Shown here: piece after piece, positions 49,030 through 57,407 of the stretch | Position numbering within the stretch: position 1 is the first letter of the stretch | Layout: every line of letters begins with the position of its first letter | Origin: Streptomyces gilvus | GTDB taxonomy: Bacteria > Actinomycetota > Actinomycetes > Streptomycetales > Streptomycetaceae | Reading direction: 5' to 3' | Length of the DNA: 64,000 nucleotides | Assembly (NCBI RefSeq): GCF_022513565.1 | Contig: NZ_JAKWBE010000030.1 | Span: 42,682 to 106,681 of the forward strand | Notes under the pieces: model-generated | What the model was told of the DNA's origin: nothing | The model's input: the letters and a program-made list of their open reading frames with translations, nothing else | The model's database searches: none | Position numbers and translations under genes: made by a program

Positions 49030-51447
49030 ATGAACCGAAGCAACGCCACTCCCGCCGAGCTGTGGTACCGCAGCCCCGCCGAGGGCTTCCTCCAGGCGCT
49101 GCCGCTCGGCAACGGCTCCCTGGGCGCGATGGTGTACGGCCGCACCGGCGAGGAGGTGATCAACCTCAACGCCGACACGCTCTGGTCCGGGGGGCCCGCC
49201 GACCACAACGACGAGGGGGCGGCCGCGCACCTGGACGAGCTGCGCCGGGCGGTGCTGCGCGACCGCGACTACGTGCGCGCCGAAGAACTGGCCCGCCGTA
49301 TGCAGGGGCCCTTCACCCAGGCGTACCAGCCGCTGGGCGACCTGCGACTCGACTTCGGCCGGCACGCGGCGGTGACCGACTACCGTCGCGGCCTGGACCT
49401 GCGGGACGGCGTCTGCGCCGTCGCCTACACGGCGGACGGGGTCCGTCACACCCGGGAGGTGTTCTGCTCCGCGGTCGCGGGCGTCCTGGTGATCCGGCTG
49501 AGCTGCGACACGCCCGGCGCGCTCAACGTCACCGCGGCTCTGCGCACGCCCCACCCGAGCAAACCGGCGGACGACGAGCAGACGCACGCCCTCATGGGAC
49601 GGGCACCGAGCCACGTCGAGTTCGACGGAACCGGCCCCGACGCCGTTCGCTACGACCCGGAGGCGGGCACCGGCTTCGCCGTCGCGCTGCGGGTGGTCAC
49701 CGACTCCGGGGAGGTCACCCGGGGGCCGGGCGGCGAACTCACGCTCGCCGGAGCGACCAGCGCGGTGCTGCTCGTCGCCGCGGCCACCGGTTACCGCGGC
49801 TGGAACGAGCCTCCGCTCGGTCCCGGCCCGGCTCGGGAGTCGGCCGAGCGAATCCTGGCGGAGGCGTCAGCGGTGCCGTACGAGCGGCTGCTCACCGAGC
49901 ACACCGCCGACCACCGCCGGCTCCACGACCGCGCCGTGCTGTGGCTGGACCACGACCCGCGTCTCGCGGACCTGCCGACGGACGAGCGCGTGGCCGCCGT
50001 CCGAGACGGCGCGGACGACCCCGGTCTGACGGCCCTGCACTTCGCGTACGGCCGCTACCTGCTCATGGCCTCGTCCCGGCCCGGCACCCAGCCGGCCAAC
50101 CTCCAGGGCATCTGGAACACCGAGATCCAGCCGCCCTGGCAGTCCAACTGGACGACCAACATCAACCTCCCGATGAACTACTGGCCCGCCGAGACCACCG
50201 GCCTGCCGGAATGCCACCAGCCGCTCCTCGACCTGTTGGCGGACCTGTCGGTGGCCGGACGCCGCAGCGCGTGGGCCTACTACCGATGCGGCGGCTGGAC
50301 GGCGCACCACAACGTCGACATCTGGCGCAGCAGCAACCCCGTGCAGGGCGAGCCCCAGTGGGCGAACTGGCCGATGGGCGCGGCCTGGCTGTGCGCCCAC
50401 CTGTGGCAGCACTACCGGTTCGGCCGCGACCGCGCCTATCTGGCCGACCAGGCCTGGCCGGTGATGCGCGAGGCCGCCGTCTTCCTCCTGGACTTCCTGA
50501 CCGAGGACGCCGACGGGAACCTCGTCACCTGTCCCTCCACCTCGCCCGAGCACCGCTTCCGGGCGGCGGACGGCTCGCTGGTCGCGACCACCGCGGCGGC
50601 CACCATGGACCTGTGGCTCGTCGACGAACTGTTCGCCAACTGCCTGAGCGCCCTCGACGAGTTGGAGCTGCACGACGATCTCCGGACCTGCCTGTCCGAA
50701 GCCCGAAGGAGGTTGCGCCCCCTTCCGCACCAGCCCGGGCAGCCGCTCGCCGAATGGTGGGACGACGCCGTCCCCGAGGATCTGGGGCACCGCCACCTCT
50801 CCCACCTCTACGGCCTCTACCCCGGTGAGAAGGTCGACCCCGGGACCTCTCCCGTCCTGGCGGCCGCCGCCCGCGCCGCGCTGGAGCTGCGTCTGGCGCA
50901 CGGCGGTGGCGGCACCGGCTGGAGCCTGGCCTGGGTCGCGGCCCTGGCCGCCCGCCTCGGTGACGGCGACCTGGCCCACGGCACGCTGCGCACCCTGCTG
51001 GTCAACTCCACGGCCGACAACCTCTTCGGACTGCACCCCCACCTGGAGGACCCCACCATCCCGCCGGTCTTCCAGCTCGACGCCAACTTCGGTGCTTCCG
51101 GGGCCCTCGCCGAGACGCTCGTGCAGAGCCACACCGGGGAGATCCGCTTGCTGCCGGCGCTGCCGTCCGCGTGGCCGAGCGGACGCGTCCAGGGTCTGCG
51201 CGCCCGGAACGGGGTGACCGTACAGAGCCTGGACTGGTCCGAAGGACATCTCAGCGAAGCCTGCCTCGAACTACCGGTGGCCGGTGAGTACACCGTTCAG
51301 GCTCCGACTGCCGGGCTGGCGCTGTCGGTCGACGCCGAAGACGCTCCGGCGCCCTCGCTGACCAGCGGGCCCGTCGGCCGCGGCACCACACGCGTCACGT
51401 TCACGGTGGCGCGGCCGTGCGCCGTGCGGCTGCGGACAGGCAGCTGA
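49030..51447 (+). CDS. GH95-family alpha-L-fucosidase
   Basis: An 805-residue GH95 enzyme, inverting alpha-1,2-L-fucosidase by family. N-terminal beta domain: PAEGFLQALPLGNGSLGAMV and TLWSGGPAD. The (alpha/alpha)6 barrel has QPANLQGIWNTEIQPPWQSN and TNINLPMNYWPAETTGLPEC, including the Asn pair that positions water; CPSTSPEHRF with the general-acid Glu; and PVFQLDANFG with the Asp of the active site. There is no signal peptide, so the enzyme works inside the cell on imported fucosyl oligosaccharides, downstream of the permeases and in the same operon. Some GH95 members are galactosidases; the fuconate dehydratase next door favours fucose. Confidence 0.92.
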   Translation: MNRSNATPAELWYRSPAEGFLQALPLGNGSLGAMVYGRTGEEVINLNADTLWSGGPADHNDEGAAAHLDELRRAVLRDRDYVRAEELARRMQGPFTQAYQPLGDLRLDFGRHAAVTDYRRGLDLRDGVCAVAYTADGVRHTREVFCSAVAGVLVIRLSCDTPGALNVTAALRTPHPSKPADDEQTHALMGRAPSHVEFDGTGPDAVRYDPEAGTGFAVALRVVTDSGEVTRGPGGELTLAGATSAVLLVAAATGYRGWNEPPLGPGPARESAERILAEASAVPYERLLTEHTADHRRLHDRAVLWLDHDPRLADLPTDERVAAVRDGADDPGLTALHFAYGRYLLMASSRPGTQPANLQGIWNTEIQPPWQSNWTTNINLPMNYWPAETTGLPECHQPLLDLLADLSVAGRRSAWAYYRCGGWTAHHNVDIWRSSNPVQGEPQWANWPMGAAWLCAHLWQHYRFGRDRAYLADQAWPVMREAAVFLLDFLTEDADGNLVTCPSTSPEHRFRAADGSLVATTAAATMDLWLVDELFANCLSALDELELHDDLRTCLSEARRRLRPLPHQPGQPLAEWWDDAVPEDLGHRHLSHLYGLYPGEKVDPGTSPVLAAAARAALELRLAHGGGGTGWSLAWVAALAARLGDGDLAHGTLRTLLVNSTADNLFGLHPHLEDPTIPPVFQLDANFGASGALAETLVQSHTGEIRLLPALPSAWPSGRVQGLRARNGVTVQSLDWSEGHLSEACLELPVAGEYTVQAPTAGLALSVDAEDAPAPSLTSGPVGRGTTRVTFTVARPCAVRLRTGS

Positions 51448-51459
51448 GGGGGCGACGCC

Positions 51460-51745
51460 TCAGGGAGCAGGGGGAGTGGCACCCAACTGGGTCCTGAACG
51501 TCCCCGGGTTGTAGTAGTCGCGCAGCCGTGCGATCTTCCCGTCGGTGATCTCCGCGAACCAGCAGAGCGGGACGTTCACCGTCCTGCCGGTCGCGGGGAT
51601 CTCGCCGTCGGGAAAACGCAGGGTCCCGTCATGCGTCCCGGTGGACAGCAGCTCGGCGCTCTCGTACTCGTCGCTCCCGACGGTGCGGACCACTTCGATC
51701 CGCATGTCGGAGAACGATCCGTCGAAGCTCTTCTTCCGACGACCG
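51460..51745 (-). pseudogene. C-terminal relic of an NTF2-like (SnoaL-type) protein
   Basis: On the minus strand SFDGSFSDMRIEVVRTVGSD, then STGTHDGTLRFPDGEIPATG and VPLCWFAEITDGKIARLRDY, then YNPGTFRTQLGATPPAP. It matches the last two thirds of SnoaL/ester-cyclase-like proteins (GTHxGxLxxPxGxxIPATGR ... F.x.DGKIxxxRxYxD). The first 40-50 residues are missing. The frame becomes unrelated upstream of about 51745, where a GntR-type relic begins on the other strand. Confidence 0.6.
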
Positions 51746-51766
51746 GGCGCGTCGTGTCGCGGTGCT

Positions 51767-52042
51767 GACCGAGTTTTTTTCCACACCATCCTCACGGGAG
51801 CCGCGGAGAACCCGATCCTCGCCGTTCTGATGGAGTCGTTGACGGGGACCCTGCGTGAGGTGGCGCCCCGCATCGACCTGCCCGACGCGGGCTTCGTCGT
51901 GGAGGAGCAGCGCCAACTCCTGGAACTGCTGAGGTCGGGCGACGTCGATGCCGCGGCGGAGGAAAGGGACCGCTATCTCGCCGACCTGCGCAGCCGGTGG
52001 CTCAACAACCGTCAGCCGGTCGCGAGCCGTCGTGCCACCTGA
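51767..52042 (+). pseudogene. C-terminal relic of a GntR/FadR-family regulator (FCD domain)
   Basis: The plus strand reads FFHTILTGAAENPILAVLME, then SLTGTLREVAPRID, then EEQRQLLELLRSGDVDAAAE and RYLADLRSRWLNN. This is the FCD ligand domain's later half (FHxxLxxAAxNPxLxxLxxSL ... EHxxLxxALxxGDxxAAxxxxxxHLxxL). The DNA-binding part is gone. It begins beside a run of seven T and meets an NTF2-like relic head to head. It is the second such joint in the window. Confidence 0.55.
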
Positions 52043-52069
52043 CGCGTCGAACCCTGCGCCGGGCCACAC

Positions 52070-52702
52070 TCACCGGGTGTCGGCAAGAGCGCCCATCACC
52101 TCGTAGAACTGCGGCGCGGTCAGCGCGGCGGGGGGCAGTGGGTGGTGAGCGGCTTCGGTGCGCAGGCCGTCCAGAGTGAATGCGACGCTGCGGCGCCATG
52201 AGTCGGGTGCGGTGTCCTTGGTGGCGCGGGCCAGTACGGCGTTGGCGCCGAGGAGGAACAGCAGGTCCTCACGGGTGAAGTCGGGGCGCAGGACGCCGGC
52301 TTGCTGGGCGCGCTCGATGATGCGCGTGCCGGATGCCCTGGAGCGCTCGCACAACACCATGAGGCTTTCGGCGCCCGGGTAGCGGCCGGTGACGACGTCG
52401 CTGATCGCGGGGTCGGTGATCTGCAGTTCGCAGAGTGCCTCGACGTAGTACGCGAACCCGTCCCAGGCGTCGTCGTGGGCCAGGGCGTGCTCGGCGATCT
52501 GGCCGAGGCGGGCGGCGGCCAGATCGGTGACGACCTCGTTGATGAGGGCCTCGCGGCTGCCGAAAAGGTTGTAAAGAGTGCCGTGGCTCACACCTGCGCG
52601 GCGGGCGATCTCCTTCAGGGGCGCATGGAGACCACGCTCGTGGAAGAGCTCGGCCGCTGCTGTGCGCAGCTTCTCGGCGTTGCGTTGCGCGTCGGCCCGC
52701 AT
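52070..52702 (-). CDS. TetR-family regulator divergent from azoreductase
   Basis: A 210-residue TetR repressor. HTH: APLKEIARRAGVSHGTLYNL, then FGSREALINEVVTDLAAARL. The rest is a helical ligand-binding domain. ATG 52702 follows GGGAGGGG six bases away; an upstream GTG at 52732 is less well placed. Two TTGACC-N4-GGTCAA palindromes in the spacer to the azoreductase gene are the likely binding sites, giving control of both genes. Confidence 0.9.
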   Translation of the reverse strand: MRADAQRNAEKLRTAAAELFHERGLHAPLKEIARRAGVSHGTLYNLFGSREALINEVVTDLAAARLGQIAEHALAHDDAWDGFAYYVEALCELQITDPAISDVVTGRYPGAESLMVLCERSRASGTRIIERAQQAGVLRPDFTREDLLFLLGANAVLARATKDTAPDSWRRSVAFTLDGLRTEAAHHPLPPAALTAPQFYEVMGALADTR

Positions 52703-52763
52703 CCGGCGCCCCTCCCGGTCGTGTGGTGGCACTCCATCGTCGTACCGTACCGAACGAGCTTAC

Positions 52764-52779
52764 TTGACCACGGGGTCAA
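52764..52779. promoter_or_regulatory. TetR operator 1, TTGACC-N4-GGTCAA
   Basis: A perfect 6-bp inverted repeat with four bases between, 62 bases before the TetR start. Its centre is 43 bp from that of operator 2, four turns of the helix, which would allow cooperative binding. Confidence 0.7.
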
Positions 52780-52805
52780 ATTCCGTGTTACCGTTCGCAG
52801 GGTAA

Positions 52806-52823
52806 CTTGACCCATAGGTCAAG
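52806..52823. promoter_or_regulatory. TetR operator 2, CTTGACC-N4-GGTCAAG
   Basis: A perfect 7-bp inverted repeat, 36 bases before the azoreductase ATG. A further palindrome, GTTACC (52787-52792) with GGTAAC (52801-52806), lies between the two operators and touches this one. Confidence 0.7.
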
Positions 52824-52858
52824 AACGCTCGGTCAACTCCCTTCTCAGGAGCTTTCTC

Positions 52859-53512
52859 ATGGCAACTCTGCTGCACCTGGACTCCTCCCTGTGGCCCGAG
52901 GCCGCTTCCGTCTCCCGCTCGGTCACGGCCGCCTTCCGCAAGGCGTGGGAGGAGCAGCACCCGGAGGGCGACGTCGTCTACCGGGACCTCGCCGTCGACC
53001 CGGTGCCGCACCTGGACACTGTCACCGCTTCCGCCGGTTTCAGCGCCCCCGCCGAGCACACCCCTGAGCAGGCGACGGCCTTCGCCCAGCGGCTGAAGTT
53101 GATCGAGGAGCTGGAGAACGCGGACGCCGTGCTCATCGGCGCCCCGATGTACAACTTCACGATCCCCTCCACGCTGAAGAGCTGGCTCGACCAGGTGGTC
53201 CTGATGGGGCGCACCGCGGGCGTCGAGGCCTCCCCGACCAAGGGCATACCGGTGTACGTGGTGGCCAGCCGCGGCGGCTCCTACGCCCCCGGCACGCCGC
53301 GCGAGGGCTACGAGTACGTCCAGAACTACCTGCGGGCGATCCTCGGTGACACGCTCGGCATGGAGGTCGACTTCATCGTCCCCGAGCTCACCCTGGCGCA
53401 GTCCAACCCGGCCATGGCCGACCTGGTCCCGCTCGCCGAGGAGTCCAGGACCAAGGCTCACGACGACGCGGTCAGCAAGGGCAAGGCTGCCGCCGCCAAG
53501 GCCGCCGTCTGA
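52859..53512 (+). CDS. azoR: FMN-dependent NADH-azoreductase
   Basis: A 217-residue flavodoxin-fold quinone/azo reductase, likely a homodimer with FMN. Blocks: LLHLDSSLWPEAASVSRSVT, NADAVLIGAPMYNFTIPSTL with KSWLDQVVLMGRTAG, and PVYVVASRGGSYAPGTPREG. The family reduces quinones and azo dyes by two electrons and is often induced by electrophiles. The divergent TetR regulator and its twin operators suggest induction by such a compound. GGAG occurs before ATG 52859. Confidence 0.92.
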   Translation: MATLLHLDSSLWPEAASVSRSVTAAFRKAWEEQHPEGDVVYRDLAVDPVPHLDTVTASAGFSAPAEHTPEQATAFAQRLKLIEELENADAVLIGAPMYNFTIPSTLKSWLDQVVLMGRTAGVEASPTKGIPVYVVASRGGSYAPGTPREGYEYVQNYLRAILGDTLGMEVDFIVPELTLAQSNPAMADLVPLAEESRTKAHDDAVSKGKAAAAKAAV

Positions 53513-53626
53513 CCGGGGAGTCTGCTCGGGAGTCCGCAGCCCGGACGAACCACCGGTGATCCAGCGGGATTTCCACGGTTGACCGAGGGAGACGCCGGCC
53601 CGCGGGAGTGGGGCGAGCAGAGCGCC

Positions 53627-53654
53627 GGCGCGGGCGTTTCTGCCCGCCCGCGCC
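53627..53654. terminator. Strong stem-loop between azoreductase and methyltransferase genes
   Basis: GGCGCGGGC pairs perfectly with GCCCGCGCC over a ten-base loop. It lies in the 257-base gap between convergent genes, of which nothing else is recognisable. Confidence 0.6.
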
Positions 53655-53769
53655 TCGAGAGAGCGCCCCCGGCGTCGAGGTCGCCCGAGGACGGGGAAGC
53701 CTGCCATGCGATGACCGCACAGGCAGCCGAGACGCGGAACGATCCGGGATCTCTGCCGAAGCCGGGGTT

Positions 53770-54612
53770 TCAATCCTTGGTGCCCCAGGCGCACAGAAGC
53801 TCCGGGTGGGCGATCACCGCGTCAGCGGCGGCGAGTTCCTCGGCCAGCCGCGCTTCGAGGGTGTCGGGGCCGACCTCCGCGGCCGTTGCCACCCCGAGAC
53901 GTTCGAGCAGGGGGAGCATCGTCCTGAGCAGGCCCGCGAACAGCGCGGGGCCGTCCGGATCGCCGGGTCCGAACATCGGGTGAACTCCCATCATCCCGAG
54001 GGGCCGCAGGCCGGCCTTCCTCAGGACCTGCCACAGTTCCCGGCCCAGCGAGTGGGCGACGTCGGTCCCCTCGAAGCCCGCCGCCGCCCAGGACACCACC
54101 TGTGAGGCCAGGGGCGTCGCTGGGCGCGGGCCGGCGGTCGTCGTCAGGTCCGTCTCCACGGGAGCCACCACACCGCCGGGACGCAGGCGTTCGGCCTGCG
54201 CCCGGAGCACGGCGGCCGGGTCCGGCGTGTACATGAGAACCATGCGCCCGACGATCGCGTCGAACGGACCACCGGGTGCTGGTTCGTGGATGTCGCCCTC
54301 GATGAAGCGGACGTTCCCGACCCCGAGTTGGCGGGCGCGGGCGGTGGCGAGCGCGACGGCGTCCGGCGACTGTTCGATGCCGATCACCTCGCCGCTCGGC
54401 CCGACCAGCTCTGCGGCGAGAAACGAGACGTCGCCCGCTCCTGATCCGAGGTCGAGGACACGCATGCCGGTGCGTACGCCGGCTGCCCGCAGGAGGGTCC
54501 GGGTCGCAGGCCCGAGGGCCCGGCCCTGGAGAGTGAGCCGCTCCAACTCGGCGGGCTTGCTTCCCAGTTGGTAGCCATCCACTGCGTCCACAGATCGCAC
54601 CTTTCTCGGCAT
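53770..54612 (-). CDS. SAM-dependent methyltransferase (UbiE/class I)
   Basis: A 280-residue class I methyltransferase. Motif I is MRVLDLGSGAGDVSFLAAEL, then GEVIGIEQSPDAVALATARA, FIEGDIHEPAPGGPFDAIVG, and LRPGGVVAPVETDL. The substrate is unknown. The start is unsure. ATG 54612 lies within MPRKVRSVDAVDGYQLG; GTG 54633 is further upstream, and GTG near 54594 has AAAGGTG before it. A truncated VOC gene lies immediately beyond its start on the other strand. Confidence 0.85.
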   Translation of the reverse strand: MPRKVRSVDAVDGYQLGSKPAELERLTLQGRALGPATRTLLRAAGVRTGMRVLDLGSGAGDVSFLAAELVGPSGEVIGIEQSPDAVALATARARQLGVGNVRFIEGDIHEPAPGGPFDAIVGRMVLMYTPDPAAVLRAQAERLRPGGVVAPVETDLTTTAGPRPATPLASQVVSWAAAGFEGTDVAHSLGRELWQVLRKAGLRPLGMMGVHPMFGPGDPDGPALFAGLLRTMLPLLERLGVATAAEVGPDTLEARLAEELAAADAVIAHPELLCAWGTKD

Positions 54613-54689
54613 CGGGATGTGCCCAGTATCCACACGCGAGAAGACGGGCAGGATCGGGGGACCGGCTGTGGTCGCGCCGCTTCCCCTGG

Positions 54690-54959
54690 CGATTCAGGGC
54701 CGGTTCGGCCGTCCTGAAGCTGCTCGCCCGCGAACCGCGGACGGCATCGGAGCCGCAGGACTCGGACGTCCCCGGGATCTCCTACATCACCCTCTACGTG
54801 GACAACCTGGACGAGCTCGTCGTCGACGTGGCGAAGGGCGGTGGCCGCGTCGTCCGGCCCGTCGCCGTCTTCGAGAACGGGCTTCGCTTCGCGTTCGTCG
54901 CCGACCCGGAGGACAACCAGCTCGAGTTGGTCGATCCCAGCGCCCGGGCCGCGACCTGA
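54690..54959 (+). pseudogene. C-terminal relic of a VOC/glyoxalase-like protein
   Basis: The plus strand reads FRAGSAVLKLLAREPRTASE, then DVPGISYITLYVDNLDELVV, then RPVAVFENGLRFAFVADPED and NQLELVDPSARAAT with TGA. It is the second half of a VOC protein (xLxxVxDLxxxxxxxxxxGG ... FVADPExNxLELV). The first half and any start are missing. As with the other relics here, loss occurred on the side facing a divergent neighbour (the methyltransferase start at 54612). Confidence 0.65.
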
Positions 54960-55335
54960 GCACCGGTCTGGGAGAGCCGCCTCGAGCACGCCGCCCGCAT
55001 CAGCCGCGCCACGTCCTCGGCCGAGGCCGAGGGCGCGGCGGTCGTGTTCGTGTCCGTCTGCGCCCGTGAACAGCGTCGCATCGGTGCGCCAGGCGTGGAC
55101 GGACGCCGTGGCGGCCTGCCTGCCGGCGGTCGCCCCCGAGCGCGGCGCGGAAGCCGAGATCCTGGGCACGCACCTGTGGACGGCCATGCAGGGGCAGCCC
55201 GCCCGGTGGCGCAGCCTCCCGCATCCCTGCATCGGCAGCGAGGCGATCCTGACCGATCGGGGGCAGTCACTGCTGAACCGTCTGCTTGGGCGGGCCAGGA
55301 CGCGTGCCGTCGTCCGTTCAGTCCCGGTCAACCTC
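54960..55335. other. Stretch of about 375 bases with an unassigned fragment
   Basis: No intact gene is recognised. On the plus strand a frame from about 55066 reads SVRQAWTDAVAACLPAVAPE, then ILGTHLWTAMQGQPARWRSL and TDRGQSLLNRLLGRA. The helical, LWTAMQG-containing text is like the C-terminal domain of some TetR regulators, and may be another relic, but the likeness is too weak to call. Confidence 0.3.
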
Positions 55336-56460
55336 TCAGGCGACGTGCGCGTGATGAATCGGGCCGTCGGTCGTACGCAGGGGACGGCAGGGCGCCCCTG
55401 TGCGTGCGGCGATGATGTCGGCGGCGACGGAGATCGCCGTCTCCTCCGGAGAGACGGCTCCGATGTCCAGGCCGATGGGTGAGTGCAGTCGCGTGAGCTG
55501 TTCCTCCGTCAGGTCCGATGCCCGGAGGGCTTCCATACGCTGGGCGTGGGTGCGCCGGGAGCCCATGGCGCCGACGTAGGCGAGGGGGAGGCGCAGGGCG
55601 AGGTCGAGCAGGGGCAGGTCGAACTTGGCGTCGTGGGTGAGGACGCAGACGACCGTGCGCTCGTCCAGGGCGCCGGCGTCCGCGAGGGACCGCAGATGGC
55701 GGTGCGGCCAGTCGACGACCACGTCGTCGGCCTGCGGGAAACGCTCGCGGGTGGTGAACACCTCCCGGGCGTCGCAGAGCGTGACGTGATAGCCGAGGAA
55801 CGCGCCGACGCGGGTGACGGCGGCGGCGAAGTCGATCGCCCCGTAGACCAGCATGCGGGGCGGGGCGGCGTACACGGCGGTGAAGATCTCGACCGCCTCA
55901 CCGGCCACCGGATCACAACTGCCGTCCAGTGCATAGCGGTTGGTGCCGTATGAGCCCCGGGCGATCAGCGCCCGGCTGTCGCGGGCCGCCTCCGGACGGG
56001 CCCAGGTGCCTCCCACCGCGGTGGTGGGGGTCAGGGCCCCGGCCGTACCCATCGACCCCGGCGGTCCCTCCACGACCGTGGCAAGGGCCACCGGCCGTCC
56101 CGCCTCCAGCGCGTCGAGGACGTGACCGAGCACGGACCGGGACGCCTCGTCGGCGACATGGCGTACCAGGACGTCGATCACGCCGCCGCAGCTCAGCCCG
56201 ACAGCGAAGGCGTCCGTGTCGCTGTAGCCGAAGGAGACCCGCTCGGGGACGCCGGTCTCCAGCACGTCCAGGGCCAGGTCGTACACCGCCCCTTCCACGC
56301 AGCCGCCGGACAGGCTGCCGAGCACCTGCCCCGCGGCGTCGACCGCGACGCAGGTGCCCGGTGGGCGGGGTGCGCTGCCCCGCACCCCGATGACCGTCGC
56401 CAGGGCGAAGGGACGGCCGTCCGCACACCACTTCCGTAGCTCCGCGGCGATGTCGATCAT
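55336..56460 (-). CDS. XdhC/CoxI-family protein
   Basis: A 374-residue XdhC-type protein, which by family inserts sulphurated molybdenum cofactor into xanthine-dehydrogenase-like enzymes. The N-terminal XdhC_CoxI block is ALATVIGVRGSAPRPPGTCV, then GQVLGSLSGGCVEGAVYDLA and FGLSCGG-like VGLSCGGVIDVL. The C-terminal Rossmann domain is MLVYGAIDFAAAVTRVGAFL and YVGAMGSRRTHAQRMEALRA. No molybdenum hydroxylase is encoded in the window, so its partner must lie beyond or elsewhere. It ends the leftward operon; 52 bases separate it from the FAH gene. Confidence 0.9.
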   Translation of the reverse strand: MIDIAAELRKWCADGRPFALATVIGVRGSAPRPPGTCVAVDAAGQVLGSLSGGCVEGAVYDLALDVLETGVPERVSFGYSDTDAFAVGLSCGGVIDVLVRHVADEASRSVLGHVLDALEAGRPVALATVVEGPPGSMGTAGALTPTTAVGGTWARPEAARDSRALIARGSYGTNRYALDGSCDPVAGEAVEIFTAVYAAPPRMLVYGAIDFAAAVTRVGAFLGYHVTLCDAREVFTTRERFPQADDVVVDWPHRHLRSLADAGALDERTVVCVLTHDAKFDLPLLDLALRLPLAYVGAMGSRRTHAQRMEALRASDLTEEQLTRLHSPIGLDIGAVSPEETAISVAADIIAARTGAPCRPLRTTDGPIHHAHVA

Positions 56461-56512
56461 CGGATCTCCAAAACGGTTCGATGGGCCGGGATGGATGGGC
56501 CAGTTCGATGGG

Positions 56513-57400
56513 TCAGGTCAGGCGGGTCGCCGCCACCGTGTTGCGCAGTTCTCCCAGCCCGCCGACCCGGGTGACGACGACATCGCCGGCACCGAGGAAG
56601 ATCTGCGGCTCGCGGGCGTTCCCGATGCCGCTGGGGGTGCCCGTGAGCACCACGTCCCCGGCGCGCAGCGTCATGCCGTGGCTCAGCTCGGCGATGATGC
56701 GGGCGAAGGAGAAGGCCATCTGGCCGCTGGAGGCGTTCTGCAGCAGCACTCCGTTGACCTCGCACTGCACCTGGAGCCCGGTGAGGTCGTCGACCTCGTC
56801 GGCGGTGGTGAGCCAGGGGCCGATCGGCATCGTGGCGTCGATGCTCTTGCCCTTGAGCCACTGCCCGCCGTGCGCCCGCTGCAGGTCGCGCTGCGAGACG
56901 TCGTTGGCGACGAGGTAGCCGAAGACGTGCTCCAGCGCCTTCTCCTCCGGGATCGACCGGCCGTCGCGGCCGATGACGAGGGCGATCTCGGCCTCGTAGT
57001 CCCACTTGGCGGAGAGCTCGGGGTCGTAGGAGATGTCGTCGGCCGGGCCGATCACGGTGTCGGGGCCCTTGGTGAAGAACGTGGGGTGCTGCGGGCGGCT
57101 TGCCGGGTCCTGGCCCTCGCGCTTGCCCTTCGACTCCTCGAAGTGGTCCCAGTAGTTCCAGCCGGTGCACAGGATGTCGCGGTTGAAACGGCTGAGCGGC
57201 GCCTCCAGGCGGACCTCGGAGAGCGACAGCACCTCCGCCCCGGAGACGGCCGCACGGGCCGCGTCGAGAGCCTCCGGGCCGCCGCGGACGATGTCGTCGA
57301 CCGTGCCGGCGGACACCGGCAGCAGCGCGACCGTCTGCTCGGCCTCGTTCACCGCACCGGTGCGCCGGATGCCACCATGGCTGAAGGATGCGAGTTTCAT
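56513..57400 (-). CDS. Fumarylacetoacetate-hydrolase-family protein
   Basis: A 295-residue FAH-fold hydrolase, which typically cleaves or hydrates acylpyruvates such as ring-cleavage products. Metal-ligand block: FFTKGPDTVIGPADDI, DYEAEIALVIGRDGRSIPEE (E-x-E), and FGYLVANDVSQRDLQ (Asp). The substrate loop KSIDATMPIGPWLTTADEV and GDVVLTGTPSGIG are standard. It would act late in the pathway of this operon. It could also serve for 2,4-diketo-3-deoxy-fuconate cleavage, but operon context argues against it. Confidence 0.9.
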   Translation of the reverse strand: MKLASFSHGGIRRTGAVNEAEQTVALLPVSAGTVDDIVRGGPEALDAARAAVSGAEVLSLSEVRLEAPLSRFNRDILCTGWNYWDHFEESKGKREGQDPASRPQHPTFFTKGPDTVIGPADDISYDPELSAKWDYEAEIALVIGRDGRSIPEEKALEHVFGYLVANDVSQRDLQRAHGGQWLKGKSIDATMPIGPWLTTADEVDDLTGLQVQCEVNGVLLQNASSGQMAFSFARIIAELSHGMTLRAGDVVLTGTPSGIGNAREPQIFLGAGDVVVTRVGGLGELRNTVAATRLT

Positions 57401-57407
57401 AGGGCCC

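Noticed and set aside
55066..55335. TetR-type C-terminal relic
   Set aside because: Some helical likeness, but no motif strong enough to name a family.
56513..57400. FAH-family gene as the last step of the fucose pathway
   Set aside because: The fold would suit 2,4-diketo-3-deoxy-fuconate cleavage, but it lies in another operon 5 kb past the fucosidase with RidA and cupins, so I left it in that pathway.
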